From: an uncultured Oscillospiraceae bacterium
Lineage (GTDB): Bacteria; Bacillota; Clostridia; Oscillospirales; Oscillospiraceae
Length of the DNA stretch: 62,162 nt
NCBI GenBank assembly: GCA_944385395.1
Contig: CALWXA010000052.1
Location: 1-62,162 of the forward strand
Direction: 5' to 3'
Under the pieces are notes generated by a model, which saw only the letters and a program-made list of their open reading frames with translations, ran no database searches and was not told the origin of the DNA. Shown here one piece after another: positions 19,479 through 27,810 of the stretch; position 1 is the stretch's first letter, and each line of letters begins with the position of its first letter. The position numbers and the translations under genes are program-made.

Positions 19479-20483
19479 ATGGAAGAGAAGGTCATGAAAA
19501 AGAAGCGGATTTTCAGCGGTATCCAGCCCAGCGGTGAGCTGACTCTGGGCTCCTACATGGGTGCCATCAAGAACTGGGTGGATCTGCAGGATGCGTATGA
19601 ATGCCTGTACTGCATCGTGGATATGCACGCCATCACGGTGCGGCAGGATCCGGCTACGCTCCGCCGCCGCAGTGTTTCCCAGCTGGCCCAGTATATCGCC
19701 TGCGGTCTGGATCCCAAGAAAAATATCATGTTCATCCAGAGCCATGTGCCCCAGCACGCCGAACTCAGCTGGGTCCTGGGCTGCTATACCCAGTTTGGCG
19801 AACTCAGCCGCATGACCCAGTTCAAAGCCAAGTCCCAGCAGCATGCCGACAACATCACAGCAGGCCTGTTCACCTATCCGGTGCTGATGGCTGCCGATAT
19901 CCTGCTGTATCAGACGGATCTGGTACCGGTGGGCGAAGACCAGCGCCAGCATGTGGAACTGTGCCGCGACATTGCCCAGCGGTTCAACGGCCTCTACAGC
20001 GATACTTTCACCCTGCCGGAAGCCTTTATCCCCAAGATGGGCGCCCGGGTCATGAGCCTTGGCAATCCCGAGAGCAAGATGAGCAAGTCCGACCCTGACG
20101 GCTGCGTGTTCCTGATGGATAGCCCCGAGGATATCATGCGCAAGTTCAAGCGCGCCGTGACGGACTGCGAAACGGCGGTGAAATTCGATAAGGTCAATAA
20201 GGCGGGTATCTCCAACCTGCTGACCATCTATTGCGCCGCTACGGGCAAGACCATGCAGCAGGCGGAGGAAGAGTTTGCCGGTCAGGGCTATGGCGTATTC
20301 AAGCCCGCCGTAGGCGAGGCCGTGGTGGAACTGCTGCGTCCCATCCGTAAGGAGAGCCAGCGGATCATGCAGGATAAAGCCTATTTGGAAGGGGTCTATA
20401 AGGAGGGCGCCGATCACGCCCGGTATCTGGCCACCAAAACCCTCAGCAAGGTGTATCGCAAGGTGGGCTTTGTGGCCAAATAA
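19479..20483 (+). CDS. trpS: Tryptophan--tRNA ligase
   Basis: A 334-residue TrpRS charging tRNA-Trp. The GIQPSGELTLGSYMGA block holds the HIGH-equivalent, and KMSKS is present in SKMSKSDP. The ATG at 19479 is preceded by AAGGTGAGG at suitable spacing; an ATG at 19494 is an alternative, leaving a 329-residue protein. It is monocistronic with its own promoter. Confidence 0.96.
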   Translation: MEEKVMKKKRIFSGIQPSGELTLGSYMGAIKNWVDLQDAYECLYCIVDMHAITVRQDPATLRRRSVSQLAQYIACGLDPKKNIMFIQSHVPQHAELSWVLGCYTQFGELSRMTQFKAKSQQHADNITAGLFTYPVLMAADILLYQTDLVPVGEDQRQHVELCRDIAQRFNGLYSDTFTLPEAFIPKMGARVMSLGNPESKMSKSDPDGCVFLMDSPEDIMRKFKRAVTDCETAVKFDKVNKAGISNLLTIYCAATGKTMQQAEEEFAGQGYGVFKPAVGEAVVELLRPIRKESQRIMQDKAYLEGVYKEGADHARYLATKTLSKVYRKVGFVAK

Positions 20484-20550
20484 ACAGAATCCCTTACCAT
20501 TGCAGGGAGTTTTTTCTGCCAAATTATTGCACGGAACGTTTGGAATGTTC

Positions 20551-20579
20551 TTGAAATACCGTTTCGGTTTTGTTATAAT
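20551..20579 (+). promoter_or_regulatory. Strong promoter for NifU-like/GGGtGRT operon
   Basis: TTGAAA, 17-base spacer, TATAAT (consensus -10); the coding start follows 50 bases on, behind AGAAAGGAAA. Confidence 0.72.
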
Positions 20580-20629
20580 CAGTTCAGAAGACGGGTTCTT
20601 AAAATTCATCAGAGAAAGGAAACGTTATC

Positions 20630-21322
20630 ATGATCTATACGACTGAGGTTCAGCATATGTGCCCCGTTGCCAAGGGCGCTTATCACGGGCCGGCACCCAT
20701 CCCTGAGGAGGGTAAGTGGGTACAGGCCAAGGAGATCTCCGATATTTCCGGTTTCACCCACGGCGTGGGCTGGTGCGCTCCCCAGCAGGGCGCCTGCAAG
20801 CTGACGCTGAACGTGAAGGACGGCGTCATTCAGGAGGCTCTGGTGGAGACCATCGGCTGCTCCGGCATGACCCACAGCGCCGCCATGGCCTCTGAGATCC
20901 TCATTGGCAAGACCATTCTGGAGGCTCTGAACACCGACCTGGTGTGCGACGCCATCAATACCGCCATGCGTGAGCTGTTCCTGCAGATCGTTTATGGCCG
21001 TACCCAGTCCGCTTTCTCCGAGGGCGGTCTGGCTGTAGGTGCTTCCCTGGAGGACCTGGGCAAGGGCCTGCGCAGCCAGGTGGGTACCATGTTTGCCACC
21101 AAGGAGAAGGGCCCCCGCTATCTGGAGATGGCCGAAGGCTATGTCACCCGTGTGGCTCTCAATGTCAATGATGAAATTGTAGGCTACGAGTTTGTGAGCC
21201 TGGGCAAGATGATGGATGCCATCAAGAAGGGCGAAGACGCCAACGTGGCCCTGGAGAAGGCCAAGGGCCATTACGGCCAGTTTGACGGCGCCGCCAAGTA
21301 TATCGACCCGCGGCATGAATAA
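20630..21322 (+). CDS. NifU-like iron-sulfur cluster assembly scaffold paired with GGGtGRT protein
   Basis: A 230-residue protein with a NifU/IscU-like core: Cys in GWCAPQQGAC and in ETIGCSGMTHS are candidate cluster ligands. It is the scaffold-type partner commonly found directly before the GGGtGRT protein in Clostridia. IscU-like proteins build Fe-S clusters and hand them to target proteins; here the target is probably the downstream partner, by inference. Codon use is strongly biased to preferred codons, and the promoter is near consensus, so the protein is probably abundant. The partner starts 13 bases after its stop. Confidence 0.85.
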   Translation: MIYTTEVQHMCPVAKGAYHGPAPIPEEGKWVQAKEISDISGFTHGVGWCAPQQGACKLTLNVKDGVIQEALVETIGCSGMTHSAAMASEILIGKTILEALNTDLVCDAINTAMRELFLQIVYGRTQSAFSEGGLAVGASLEDLGKGLRSQVGTMFATKEKGPRYLEMAEGYVTRVALNVNDEIVGYEFVSLGKMMDAIKKGEDANVALEKAKGHYGQFDGAAKYIDPRHE

Positions 21323-21335
21323 GGAGGACGAGACA

Positions 21336-22337
21336 ATGGCACTGTTTGAAAGCTACGAAAGAAGAATCGACAAGATCAACGGCGTCCTCGCACAGTACGG
21401 CATCAGCTCCGTGGAGGAGTGCCGTGAGATCTGCAAGGCCAAGGGTTTTGATCCCTATGAGATCACCAAGAACATCCAGCCCATCTGCTTTGAGAACGCC
21501 TGCTGGGCATATACCGTTGGCGCTGCCATCGCTCTGAAGGCCGGTGTCAAGACCGCTGCCGAGGCTGCCCGTATGATCGGCGTGGGCCTGCAGTCCTTCT
21601 GCATCGACGGCTCCGTGGCGGAAGACCGCAAGGTTGGTCTGGGCCACGGTAACCTGGGCGCCATGCTGCTGAGCGAGGAGTCCAAGTGCTTCGCCTTCCT
21701 GGCCGGCCACGAATCCTTTGCCGCCGCTGAGGGCGCCATCGGCATCGTCAGAAACGCCAACAAGGCCCGCAAGGAGCCCCTGCGTGTGATCCTCAACGGC
21801 CTGGGCAAGGACGCTGCTCAGATCATCAGCCGCATCAACGGCTTCACCTATGTGCAGACCCAGTTCGACTATTTCACCGGCGAGCTGAAGATCGTCCGTG
21901 AGATCCGCTATTCCGAGGGCGAGCGGGCCAACGTCCGCTGCTACGGCGCCGACGATGTGCGGGAAGGCGTGGCCATCATGCACCACGAGGGCGTGGATGT
22001 CTCCATCACCGGTAACTCCACCAACCCCACTCGGTTCCAGCATCCTGTGGCCGGCACCTATAAGAAGGAATGCATCGAGCAGGGCAAGAAGTACTTCTCC
22101 GTTGCCTCCGGCGGCGGCACCGGCCGTACCCTGCATCCGGACAACATGGCCGCCGGCCCTGCCAGCTACGGCATGACCGATACCATGGGCCGTATGCACT
22201 CTGATGCCCAGTTCGCCGGTTCCTCCTCCGTGCCCGCCCACGTGGAAATGATGGGCTTCCTGGGCATGGGCAACAACCCCATGGTGGGTGCCACCGTGGC
22301 TGTGGCCGTTGCCGTGGAGCAGGCTCTGAAGAACTGA
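21336..22337 (+). CDS. GGGtGRT protein
   Basis: A 333-residue protein carrying the family-naming SGGGTGRTLHPD motif near residue 260. Cysteines (ENACWAY, QSFCIDG, SKCFAF, KKECIEQ) are spread along the chain and could bind metal or a cluster. The biochemical role is unknown to me. It always seems to travel with a NifU-like scaffold, as here, with AAGGAGG 13 bases after the previous stop. Optimised codon use indicates high expression. A terminator follows. Confidence 0.9.
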   Translation: MALFESYERRIDKINGVLAQYGISSVEECREICKAKGFDPYEITKNIQPICFENACWAYTVGAAIALKAGVKTAAEAARMIGVGLQSFCIDGSVAEDRKVGLGHGNLGAMLLSEESKCFAFLAGHESFAAAEGAIGIVRNANKARKEPLRVILNGLGKDAAQIISRINGFTYVQTQFDYFTGELKIVREIRYSEGERANVRCYGADDVREGVAIMHHEGVDVSITGNSTNPTRFQHPVAGTYKKECIEQGKKYFSVASGGGTGRTLHPDNMAAGPASYGMTDTMGRMHSDAQFAGSSSVPAHVEMMGFLGMGNNPMVGATVAVAVAVEQALKN

Positions 22338-22357
22338 AAAACCAACCCATAAACACC

Positions 22358-22391
22358 AAAAGGCTGCGGAATTGATTCCGCAGCCTTTTTC
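22358..22391. terminator. Terminator after GGGtGRT gene
   Basis: Stem AAAAGGCTGCGGAAT/ATTCCGCAGCCTTTT then T5; can also act for the convergent substrate-binding protein gene. Confidence 0.88.
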
Positions 22392-22400
22392 TTGTTTTTC

Positions 22401-23441
22401 TCAGCCGATCAGTTTTTCAAATTGTTCCTGGGATAGATCCACGTGATAGAAAAGTTCGAAATACTGCCGTACCTCCTCATAGAGATCATAGCCACAGTCA
22501 TCGGGATACAGTACCCATCCCAGCCACAGCATCCCCAGCAGCCGCTGCGCAGAAGGGGGGAAACCCATCCAGTTGTAGGGCCCTTCCGGTACCCGGCTGT
22601 ATTGCCCGGTTCGGATGGCGGTCAGTTGCTGCCACAGCGGATCGTCACCTACGCTGTCATAGATGCTGTCAGGGGCAAAGAGAATGTATTCCGGATCCCA
22701 CAGTAGGATCTGTTCCATGCTCACCTCATTGCCGGTGCCTTTGGAGGAAGGGGAGTCTACCACCGCCTGGTTGTCCGTCAGCAGATCCAATACCTCCGAA
22801 TGATAGGACCCCTGCGCAATAACATTGCAGCCCGTATCTCCCAGGAGGTACAGACACTTCACCTTTTCCACGGATCCGGATAATTCTACCGCCCGACCAT
22901 AAACCTGGCCGCAATAGGTGCTGAGCTCGGCTGCCGCTTCCTGCCGCTCCAGCAGCGTCCCCAGCATTTCGTAGGTCTCCGGCAATTCCGACAGGGTCAT
23001 GCTGATGTGCACAAAGGGGATGCCGGTCTGCTGCTGCAGCTGATCCATGTCCTGATCGATGCCATCTTTCGTCTCGCCGATGTCGATGACCACCTGTGCC
23101 CCGCTGGACAGCAGCGCCTCCGCATTCAGATCCCCCTTGCCGCCGTACAGCTGTCCCAAAACCGGCAAAGACGCATAGGTTTCCGGGATATATTCCAAAG
23201 CCGCTTCCGACCACTGGCTGGAGATGCCCACCAGCAGCTCCGGTGCCAGCGCAAACAGCACGATCTGGGCTGCAGGCCCCGATACCGCGACTTTGGTGAT
23301 GGTGGCAGGCACCTCCACCTCACGGCCGCAGGAGTCTATAAATGTCCGGGTCTGCTCCTGTTCCTTCGTGGTTTGCGAAATGCCGCATCCTGCACATACC
23401 AGCAGTACAGCCGCCATGAATGCCGCAATCAGCCGTTTCAT
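22401..23441 (-). CDS. FecB/BtuF-type ABC transporter substrate-binding lipoprotein
   Basis: A 346-residue lipoprotein: a short charged N-terminus, hydrophobic core and lipobox LVCAGC, so Cys about 24 is lipid-modified. The mature part is a periplasmic-binding fold of the metal-chelate class (siderophore, heme or cobalamin). The ATG at 23441 has an excellent GGAGGTGATCC site. It is divergent from the permease-ATPase operon across a 160-base regulatory gap holding a perfect palindrome. The ligand cannot be deduced, but an iron chelate or corrinoid is most likely. Confidence 0.9.
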   Translation of the reverse strand: MKRLIAAFMAAVLLVCAGCGISQTTKEQEQTRTFIDSCGREVEVPATITKVAVSGPAAQIVLFALAPELLVGISSQWSEAALEYIPETYASLPVLGQLYGGKGDLNAEALLSSGAQVVIDIGETKDGIDQDMDQLQQQTGIPFVHISMTLSELPETYEMLGTLLERQEAAAELSTYCGQVYGRAVELSGSVEKVKCLYLLGDTGCNVIAQGSYHSEVLDLLTDNQAVVDSPSSKGTGNEVSMEQILLWDPEYILFAPDSIYDSVGDDPLWQQLTAIRTGQYSRVPEGPYNWMGFPPSAQRLLGMLWLGWVLYPDDCGYDLYEEVRQYFELFYHVDLSQEQFEKLIG

Positions 23442-23505
23442 GAGGATCACCTCCACTTGTTTTTCTCATTTTAACAAGATTTGGGATCTGCAACAAGCAT
23501 TGCTG

Positions 23506-23520
23506 TTCTGTATTACAGAA
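23506..23520. promoter_or_regulatory. Palindromic operator candidate in divergent transporter promoter
   Basis: TTCTGTATTACAGAA is a perfect 7-1-7 inverted repeat in the AT-rich gap between the divergent binding-protein and permease genes. Its position near both transcription starts suits a repressor site. The regulator is unknown. Confidence 0.45.
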
Positions 23521-23566
23521 TTTTAATTCAAAAATACAAAATTTCATTTTCGGATCTGATGGAACA

Positions 23567-23575
23567 TGTTACAAT
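23567..23575 (+). promoter_or_regulatory. Extended -10 promoter for permease operon
   Basis: TGTTACAAT, an extended -10. It overlaps the upstream in-frame ATG at 23566, which argues that translation begins at the GTG at 23605. Confidence 0.45.
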
Positions 23576-23604
23576 CAAAAAAACGAAAGGGAAGGGGGCA
23601 GCCT

Positions 23605-24615
23605 GTGAAACGATCGCAAAATACCTGGAAATTCCTGCTGTTGAGTCTGCTCCTGTTAGGACTGATCCTGCTTTCTCTGCTGTGGGGTCAGTATTCCCTG
23701 ACCGTAGGGGAGGTACTGCAGGCCCTGTCTGCCGGACTCACGGGACAAGGCTGGAGCAGTGACGACACGGTGTTTGCCGTGGTATGCAGGATCCGTCTGC
23801 CCCGGATCATTCTGGCCTGTCTGGTGGGGGCCTGTCTCTCTGGGGCCGGGGCTGCCTATCAGGGGGTATTTCAGAACCCCATGGCAGCGCCGGATTTATT
23901 GGGCGCATCCTCCGGCGCTGCCTTCGGTGCAGCGCTGGCCATTCTGCTGGGCTTTTCTGCCGGGGGTGTCACAGCCCTGGCCTTTGTCAGCAGCATCCTG
24001 GCGGTACTGTGCGCCTATTGGGTAGGCCAGCGGGCCCGCGGCAGGAAAACCGTCAATTTGATTTTGGCCGGAGTGATGATCTCTTCGCTGCTCTCTGCCG
24101 GAACGTCGTATATGAAACTGGTGGCAGACCCCAGCAGTCAGCTGCCGGAGATCACCTATTGGCTCATGGGCAGCCTGTCCGGCACCCGACTCCAGGAAAT
24201 CGGCCTGGCGGCCCTGCCCATGGCGGCAGGTGCTGCGGTGCTGCTGGTGCTGCGCTGGCGTATCAATCTCCTGACCTTTGGGGACCAGGAAGCCCGTACC
24301 CTGGGCATCCACGCTTCCCAGCTGCGTCTGGCGGTAATTCTGGCAGCTACGCTGATGACGGCAGCCAGCGTTTCCGTCAGCGGTATGATCGGCTGGGTGG
24401 GACTTATCATCCCCCATCTTTCCCGCCGCCTGGTGGGTAATGACTACCGGGCGCTGCTGCCGTGTTCTATGATCATGGGCGCCGCCTTTTTGCTGCTGGT
24501 GGACGATCTGGCCCGGAACCTCCTTATTACGGAAATCCCCATCGGGATCCTCACTGCCGTGCTGGGCGCCCCGTTTTTCATCTATCTGATGCTGGGAGAG
24601 GAGCGGTTTGCATGA
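23605..24615 (+). CDS. FecCD-type ABC transporter permease
   Basis: A 336-residue polytopic permease with 8-10 membrane helices, of the iron-chelate/cobalamin FecCD (BtuC) family. Typical blocks are QGVFQNPMAAPDLLG, GQEARTLG-like FGDQEARTLG and GWVGLIIPHLSRRLVG. I chose the GTG at 23605 because AAGGGAAGGGGGC lies just before it and the alternative ATG at 23566 overlaps a probable -10 box. The stop overlaps the ATPase start (ATGA). Confidence 0.9.
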   Translation: MKRSQNTWKFLLLSLLLLGLILLSLLWGQYSLTVGEVLQALSAGLTGQGWSSDDTVFAVVCRIRLPRIILACLVGACLSGAGAAYQGVFQNPMAAPDLLGASSGAAFGAALAILLGFSAGGVTALAFVSSILAVLCAYWVGQRARGRKTVNLILAGVMISSLLSAGTSYMKLVADPSSQLPEITYWLMGSLSGTRLQEIGLAALPMAAGAAVLLVLRWRINLLTFGDQEARTLGIHASQLRLAVILAATLMTAASVSVSGMIGWVGLIIPHLSRRLVGNDYRALLPCSMIMGAAFLLLVDDLARNLLITEIPIGILTAVLGAPFFIYLMLGEERFA

Positions 24616-25370
24616 GCATTGTTCTGAAAGATCTCAGCTATCGTTATGGCCGCCAGATGGCCTTGCAGGGCATCTCCCTGACCACTGCGCCGGGCCTTAC
24701 CGCTGTGCTGGGCCCCAACGGAGCAGGGAAGACCACCTTGTTCCGCTGTATACTGGGTTTGGCTCACGGCTATACCGGCAGTATTTTGCTCAACGGCCGG
24801 GAGGTACGCAGCCTTTCCCCCAGACAGCTGGCGGCCTTTGCCGCCTATGTCCCCCAGTCCTACCATTGCGTGTTCAGCTATCCGGCTCGGGAGGTTGTGC
24901 TGATGGGCGCCGCCCACCGGCTGGCGCCTTATGCTTCACCGGGACGTCAGGAGCAGAAGGATGCTCTGGACCTTCTGGAACGCCTGGGCATCGGACATCT
25001 GGCAGACCGCAGCTTTACCGGTCTTTCCGGCGGGGAGCAGCAGCTGATCCTTATTGCCAGGGCGCTGATGCAGAAAACCAACATCCTCATCATGGATGAA
25101 CCCGCCGCCAATCTGGACTATGGCAACCAGCTGCGCCTGATGGAGCTGGTGCGCCGTCTGGCCCGGGAAGGCTATACCGTGCTGCTCTCCACCCACACAC
25201 CCCAGACAGCTCTGACCTATGCAGGCAAGATTCTGGCCCTGCGGCAGGGCACTGTCTGCGCCTATGGCGCTGCCGATGAGGTGCTGACGCCGGAACTCGT
25301 CTGGCAGCTCTACGGCGTCCGAACTACCCTGCGCAGCGGACTTCTGCTGCCGGAGGAGGGCTTCGCATGA
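24612..25370 (+). CDS. FecE/BtuD-type ABC transporter ATP-binding protein
   Basis: A 252-residue ABC ATPase. Walker A GPNGAGKTT at about residue 36, Q-loop region YVPQSYH, signature LSGGEQQ at about 139 and Walker B ILIMDEP at about 160 are complete. It powers the preceding permease. It overlaps both neighbours by four bases (ATGA), so permease, ATPase and methyltransferase form one coupled operon. Confidence 0.95.
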   Translation: MSIVLKDLSYRYGRQMALQGISLTTAPGLTAVLGPNGAGKTTLFRCILGLAHGYTGSILLNGREVRSLSPRQLAAFAAYVPQSYHCVFSYPAREVVLMGAAHRLAPYASPGRQEQKDALDLLERLGIGHLADRSFTGLSGGEQQLILIARALMQKTNILIMDEPAANLDYGNQLRLMELVRRLAREGYTVLLSTHTPQTALTYAGKILALRQGTVCAYGAADEVLTPELVWQLYGVRTTLRSGLLLPEEGFA

Positions 25371-26035
25371 TGCAGGAATGGACCCAGGAACACATCCGCT
25401 TTTTACAGGATGCAGCGGCCTATGGTACCTACCATGCCCGGCTGGAGGCACTGCTGCTGCCCTATTTTCCCCGCCGTGGCCACCTCTGTGATGCAGGCTG
25501 TGGTCTGGGCGATCTGACGCTGGCGCTGGCGCCTTATTTTCAGGAAATTACCGCCTGTGATATCGCTCCGGCACCATTGGAAACTCTGCGTAAGCGAGCT
25601 CCGAGCCATGTGCATGTTGTGCCAGGGGATATTTTCACCCATCCGCCCCGGCAGCCCTATGACGGCATGGTGTTCTGCCTGTTCGGTCACGGTCAACAGG
25701 CTATCCAGCTGGCCCGGGAGCAATGCCGTGGCCCTGTTGCAGCTGTAGTGCGGGGCGAATCCCATCACTTCCTCAGCCAGATCCCACGGGAAAAGATGGG
25801 CCTGTCTTTACTCCAGCTGCTGCAGGAGCAGGGAATCCCGTTTCTCCAGCGTCCTGTGGCTCTGGAACATGGCCAGCCCTTTGCCAGCCTGGCAGATGCC
25901 CAAAACTATGCCCGGCTCTATCAGCTGCCTTGGGAAACCGTGGAGCGGCAGCTGCAGCCCATAGAACATCCCCAGTTTTCCTGGTATCTGCCCCGCATGC
26001 GCCGCCTCTGGCTGGTGGTGTGGAACAGCCAATAA
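25367..26035 (+). CDS. Class I SAM-dependent methyltransferase in transporter operon
   Basis: A 222-residue methyltransferase. The SAM-binding loop is DAGCGLGDLTL (motif I, about residue 42), with the acidic motif II Asp in ITACDIAP. Its ATG overlaps the ATPase stop (ATGA), so production is tied to the transporter. The substrate may be the imported chelate, a corrinoid or a tetrapyrrole, but nothing in the sequence settles this; it could also be an unrelated passenger. No signal peptide or membrane segment. Confidence 0.82.
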   Translation: MMQEWTQEHIRFLQDAAAYGTYHARLEALLLPYFPRRGHLCDAGCGLGDLTLALAPYFQEITACDIAPAPLETLRKRAPSHVHVVPGDIFTHPPRQPYDGMVFCLFGHGQQAIQLAREQCRGPVAAVVRGESHHFLSQIPREKMGLSLLQLLQEQGIPFLQRPVALEHGQPFASLADAQNYARLYQLPWETVERQLQPIEHPQFSWYLPRMRRLWLVVWNSQ

Positions 26036-26065
26036 AAAAGCGGAGCCTTCTTAGGCTCCGCTTTA
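26033..26065. terminator. Bidirectional terminator
   Basis: Stem AAAGCGGAGCCT/AGGCTCCGCTTT with a TCTT loop; the minus strand has the better T tract. Confidence 0.75.
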
Positions 26066-26560
26066 CCATATTTTCTTCAGATCTTCCACCAGAGCGTTCC
26101 GGTTATCCGCTGTTACCTCTACCAGTTCTACCGCCGGATGAGCGCGCACCGCATCCAGAAACGGTGTGCGAGCCTGCTGGATCACCCCATACACAGGGAT
26201 ATCGCCATCCAGCTGCGCAAGCACGGCCCGCTGAAAGGCAAACGCCTGCGCTTCTGCAGGCCCCAGCTCGTCCATCACCACAACTGCGGCCTGACGGTCT
26301 GTGAGCATGGCGCATCCCAACCGGTCAAAAGCATCGGGAGATACTGTATTACCGCAGGTGAACAGGAGATTCCCTTCACAGTAATTTTCATCCCCGGAGG
26401 CAGGCAGAATATAGACGTTAGCTCCACCCGGATGTACTACACGCACCGTGCGAAAGCCACCCAGCGGTCCTTTTCCCGCCAATAAACTGCGCAGCAGGGT
26501 GGACTTGCCCACTCCTTTGGCGCCGGTGAGAAAGAGATGCCGTTTTTTCCGTTCCTCCAT
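26063..26560 (-). CDS. P-loop nucleoside-triphosphatase (THEP1-like)
   Basis: A 165-residue P-loop NTPase. Walker A GAKGVGKST is at about residue 13 and the Walker B-like VVVMDELG at about 95. Size and the DELGPAE segment match the THEP1-type nucleotide phosphatases, which hydrolyse nucleoside triphosphates and whose cellular role is unclear. It lies 58 bases downstream of the small-protein operon on the same strand and may be its last gene. Confidence 0.8.
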   Translation of the reverse strand: MEERKKRHLFLTGAKGVGKSTLLRSLLAGKGPLGGFRTVRVVHPGGANVYILPASGDENYCEGNLLFTCGNTVSPDAFDRLGCAMLTDRQAAVVVMDELGPAEAQAFAFQRAVLAQLDGDIPVYGVIQQARTPFLDAVRAHPAVELVEVTADNRNALVEDLKKIW

Positions 26561-26618
26561 GGCCTGTACCTCCGGTTTTTCTCACAGTATATCTCAGCTG
26601 GGCTGCTGCGTCAAATCC

Positions 26619-26972
26619 CTACAGGATCAGCAGCAGCCCCAGGGCAATGAGCAGTTCCTCATCCCCATCCTCCTGGAAAAGGAGGAACAGCAGCGCCAGG
26701 AGAATGAGATCCCCGGCATCGATGTCGCTGAGATGGATCTTATCCAGCAAACTGTTGAGAAACCGCAGTTCCGCTGGCCGTTCCCGTGTCTCCTGACGTT
26801 GCTCCTGATGCTGCTCACGCTTTTCAGTATGCACCTCATCCCAGGTCTCCCTGCGGGAGGAAGTCTGCTGCGCTTCCCCACGGGAAGGGGAGGTGCTGTG
26901 CCGGGGCGCAGTTTCCTCCTGAGGAAGCCGGTGATATGTACCCTGATCGTTGCGCACATAGCGGTTATACAT
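26619..26972 (-). CDS. Hypothetical protein with acidic/hydrophobic C-terminus
   Basis: A 117-residue protein I do not recognise. Residues 1-75 are polar and rich in Glu, Gln and Arg and probably disordered. The last 35 contain two hydrophobic stretches separated by the acidic QEDGDEE. The start lies inside the 3' end of the upstream gene (8-base overlap), so it is translationally coupled. It is the third member of a three-gene small-protein operon. Confidence 0.72.
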   Translation of the reverse strand: MYNRYVRNDQGTYHRLPQEETAPRHSTSPSRGEAQQTSSRRETWDEVHTEKREQHQEQRQETRERPAELRFLNSLLDKIHLSDIDAGDLILLALLFLLFQEDGDEELLIALGLLLIL

Positions 26973-27372
26973 GCTCCAGCCCTCCCATCTCCTTGAGGAA
27001 CAGCTTGCCCAGATGGATGAGCCTTGCCAGTTTGGCCGCCCGCTGGATCTTATCCTGCCGCTCCGGCTTCAAATACGGCTGCAGGGCATAAAGCAGCTGC
27101 ATGCTCTGGGTATTGGATTTGCCGTATTCCTGCAATAGCGGCAGGAATTTGGCGATCATAGCCGGGTCCAGCCCGCCCAGCAGGGAACCCAACCCTCCAT
27201 CGCCGCCTGCAGCTGGCGCCGGGACCGGCACAGTTTCCTGTGGAGTTTCCTGGGCCTGCGCAGATTCCTGGCCGCCCAGACTGCCGGACAGCTGTTGGGC
27301 CAGACGCATTACTTGGGCCATACTGTCCGGATTGGACAGCAGTGCGCCCAATTTATCTTCCAGTTCCGACAC
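26965..27372 (-). CDS. Hypothetical protein, second gene of small-protein operon
   Basis: A 135-residue protein without a known domain. The N-terminus SNPDSMAQVMRLAQQLSG resembles the repeated helical pattern of the preceding gene (QKIMQSPEGSALVQ). A Pro/Ala/Gly-rich linker (residues 40-65) leads to a helical C-terminal half with basic residues. It has no cysteines and no signal peptide. It is preceded 18 bases upstream by the first gene and overlaps the third. Confidence 0.74.
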   Translation of the reverse strand: MSELEDKLGALLSNPDSMAQVMRLAQQLSGSLGGQESAQAQETPQETVPVPAPAAGGDGGLGSLLGGLDPAMIAKFLPLLQEYGKSNTQSMQLLYALQPYLKPERQDKIQRAAKLARLIHLGKLFLKEMGGLEHV

Positions 27373-27390
27373 ACTGCCGCCCCCTTTCCG

Positions 27391-27642
27391 TCACTTCTGC
27401 AAGCTCTGATTGATCCGCTGCACCAATGCCGAGCCTTCCGGACTCTGCATGATCTTCTGCAGCATCTGCACCATTTGCGTGGTATTGCCTCCGGCGGCCT
27501 GCATGGCGGCCTTCTGCAGTGTGGCGCCGCCATCGCTGCCGTTGAGCATCCGCATCAGGGTCTGCCCATCCTGGGATTGCATCACCTGCTGTAAGGCGGC
27601 GGGATTTTTCCGCAGCCGCTCCACCAGTTCTTTTTGTTCCAT
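27391..27642 (-). CDS. Hypothetical protein, first gene of small-protein operon
   Basis: An 83-residue helical protein of unknown function, Gln/Met-rich, with two related stretches ending in NPAALQQVMQSQDG and QKIMQSPEGSAL. This recalls STI1-like helical repeats (short units beginning N/S-P), but the match is only suggestive. The ATG at 27642 has a strong AAGGAAGGAGG site. It opens the three-gene unit. Confidence 0.74.
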   Translation of the reverse strand: MEQKELVERLRKNPAALQQVMQSQDGQTLMRMLNGSDGGATLQKAAMQAAGGNTTQMVQMLQKIMQSPEGSALVQRINQSLQK

Positions 27643-27734
27643 AGGGGCCTCCTTCCTTGATCCTTCATGGCAATATATGCTGCCCGGCACAAGATGGTGC
27701 CTGTCCTGCAAAATCGTCGCAGCACCAGCTAAGG

Positions 27735-27776
27735 CAAAAAAGAGAGAACCCGCACAGGGTTCTCTCTCTTTTTTTC
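27735..27776. terminator. Terminator of secreted-protein operon
   Basis: Stem AGAGAGAACCC/GGGTTCTCTCT with a GCACA loop, A6 on one side and T-rich on the other; ends the 28365-27811 gene on the minus strand. Confidence 0.85.
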
Positions 27777-27810
27777 ATTTTGTCATAAAAGGGAAAGTGA
27801 AAGCCATCAT

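Noticed and set aside
20484-20515. Hairpin after trpS as a terminator
   Set aside because: Only a 5-bp stem TCCCT/AGGGA with a long loop precedes the T run; too weak to call with confidence.
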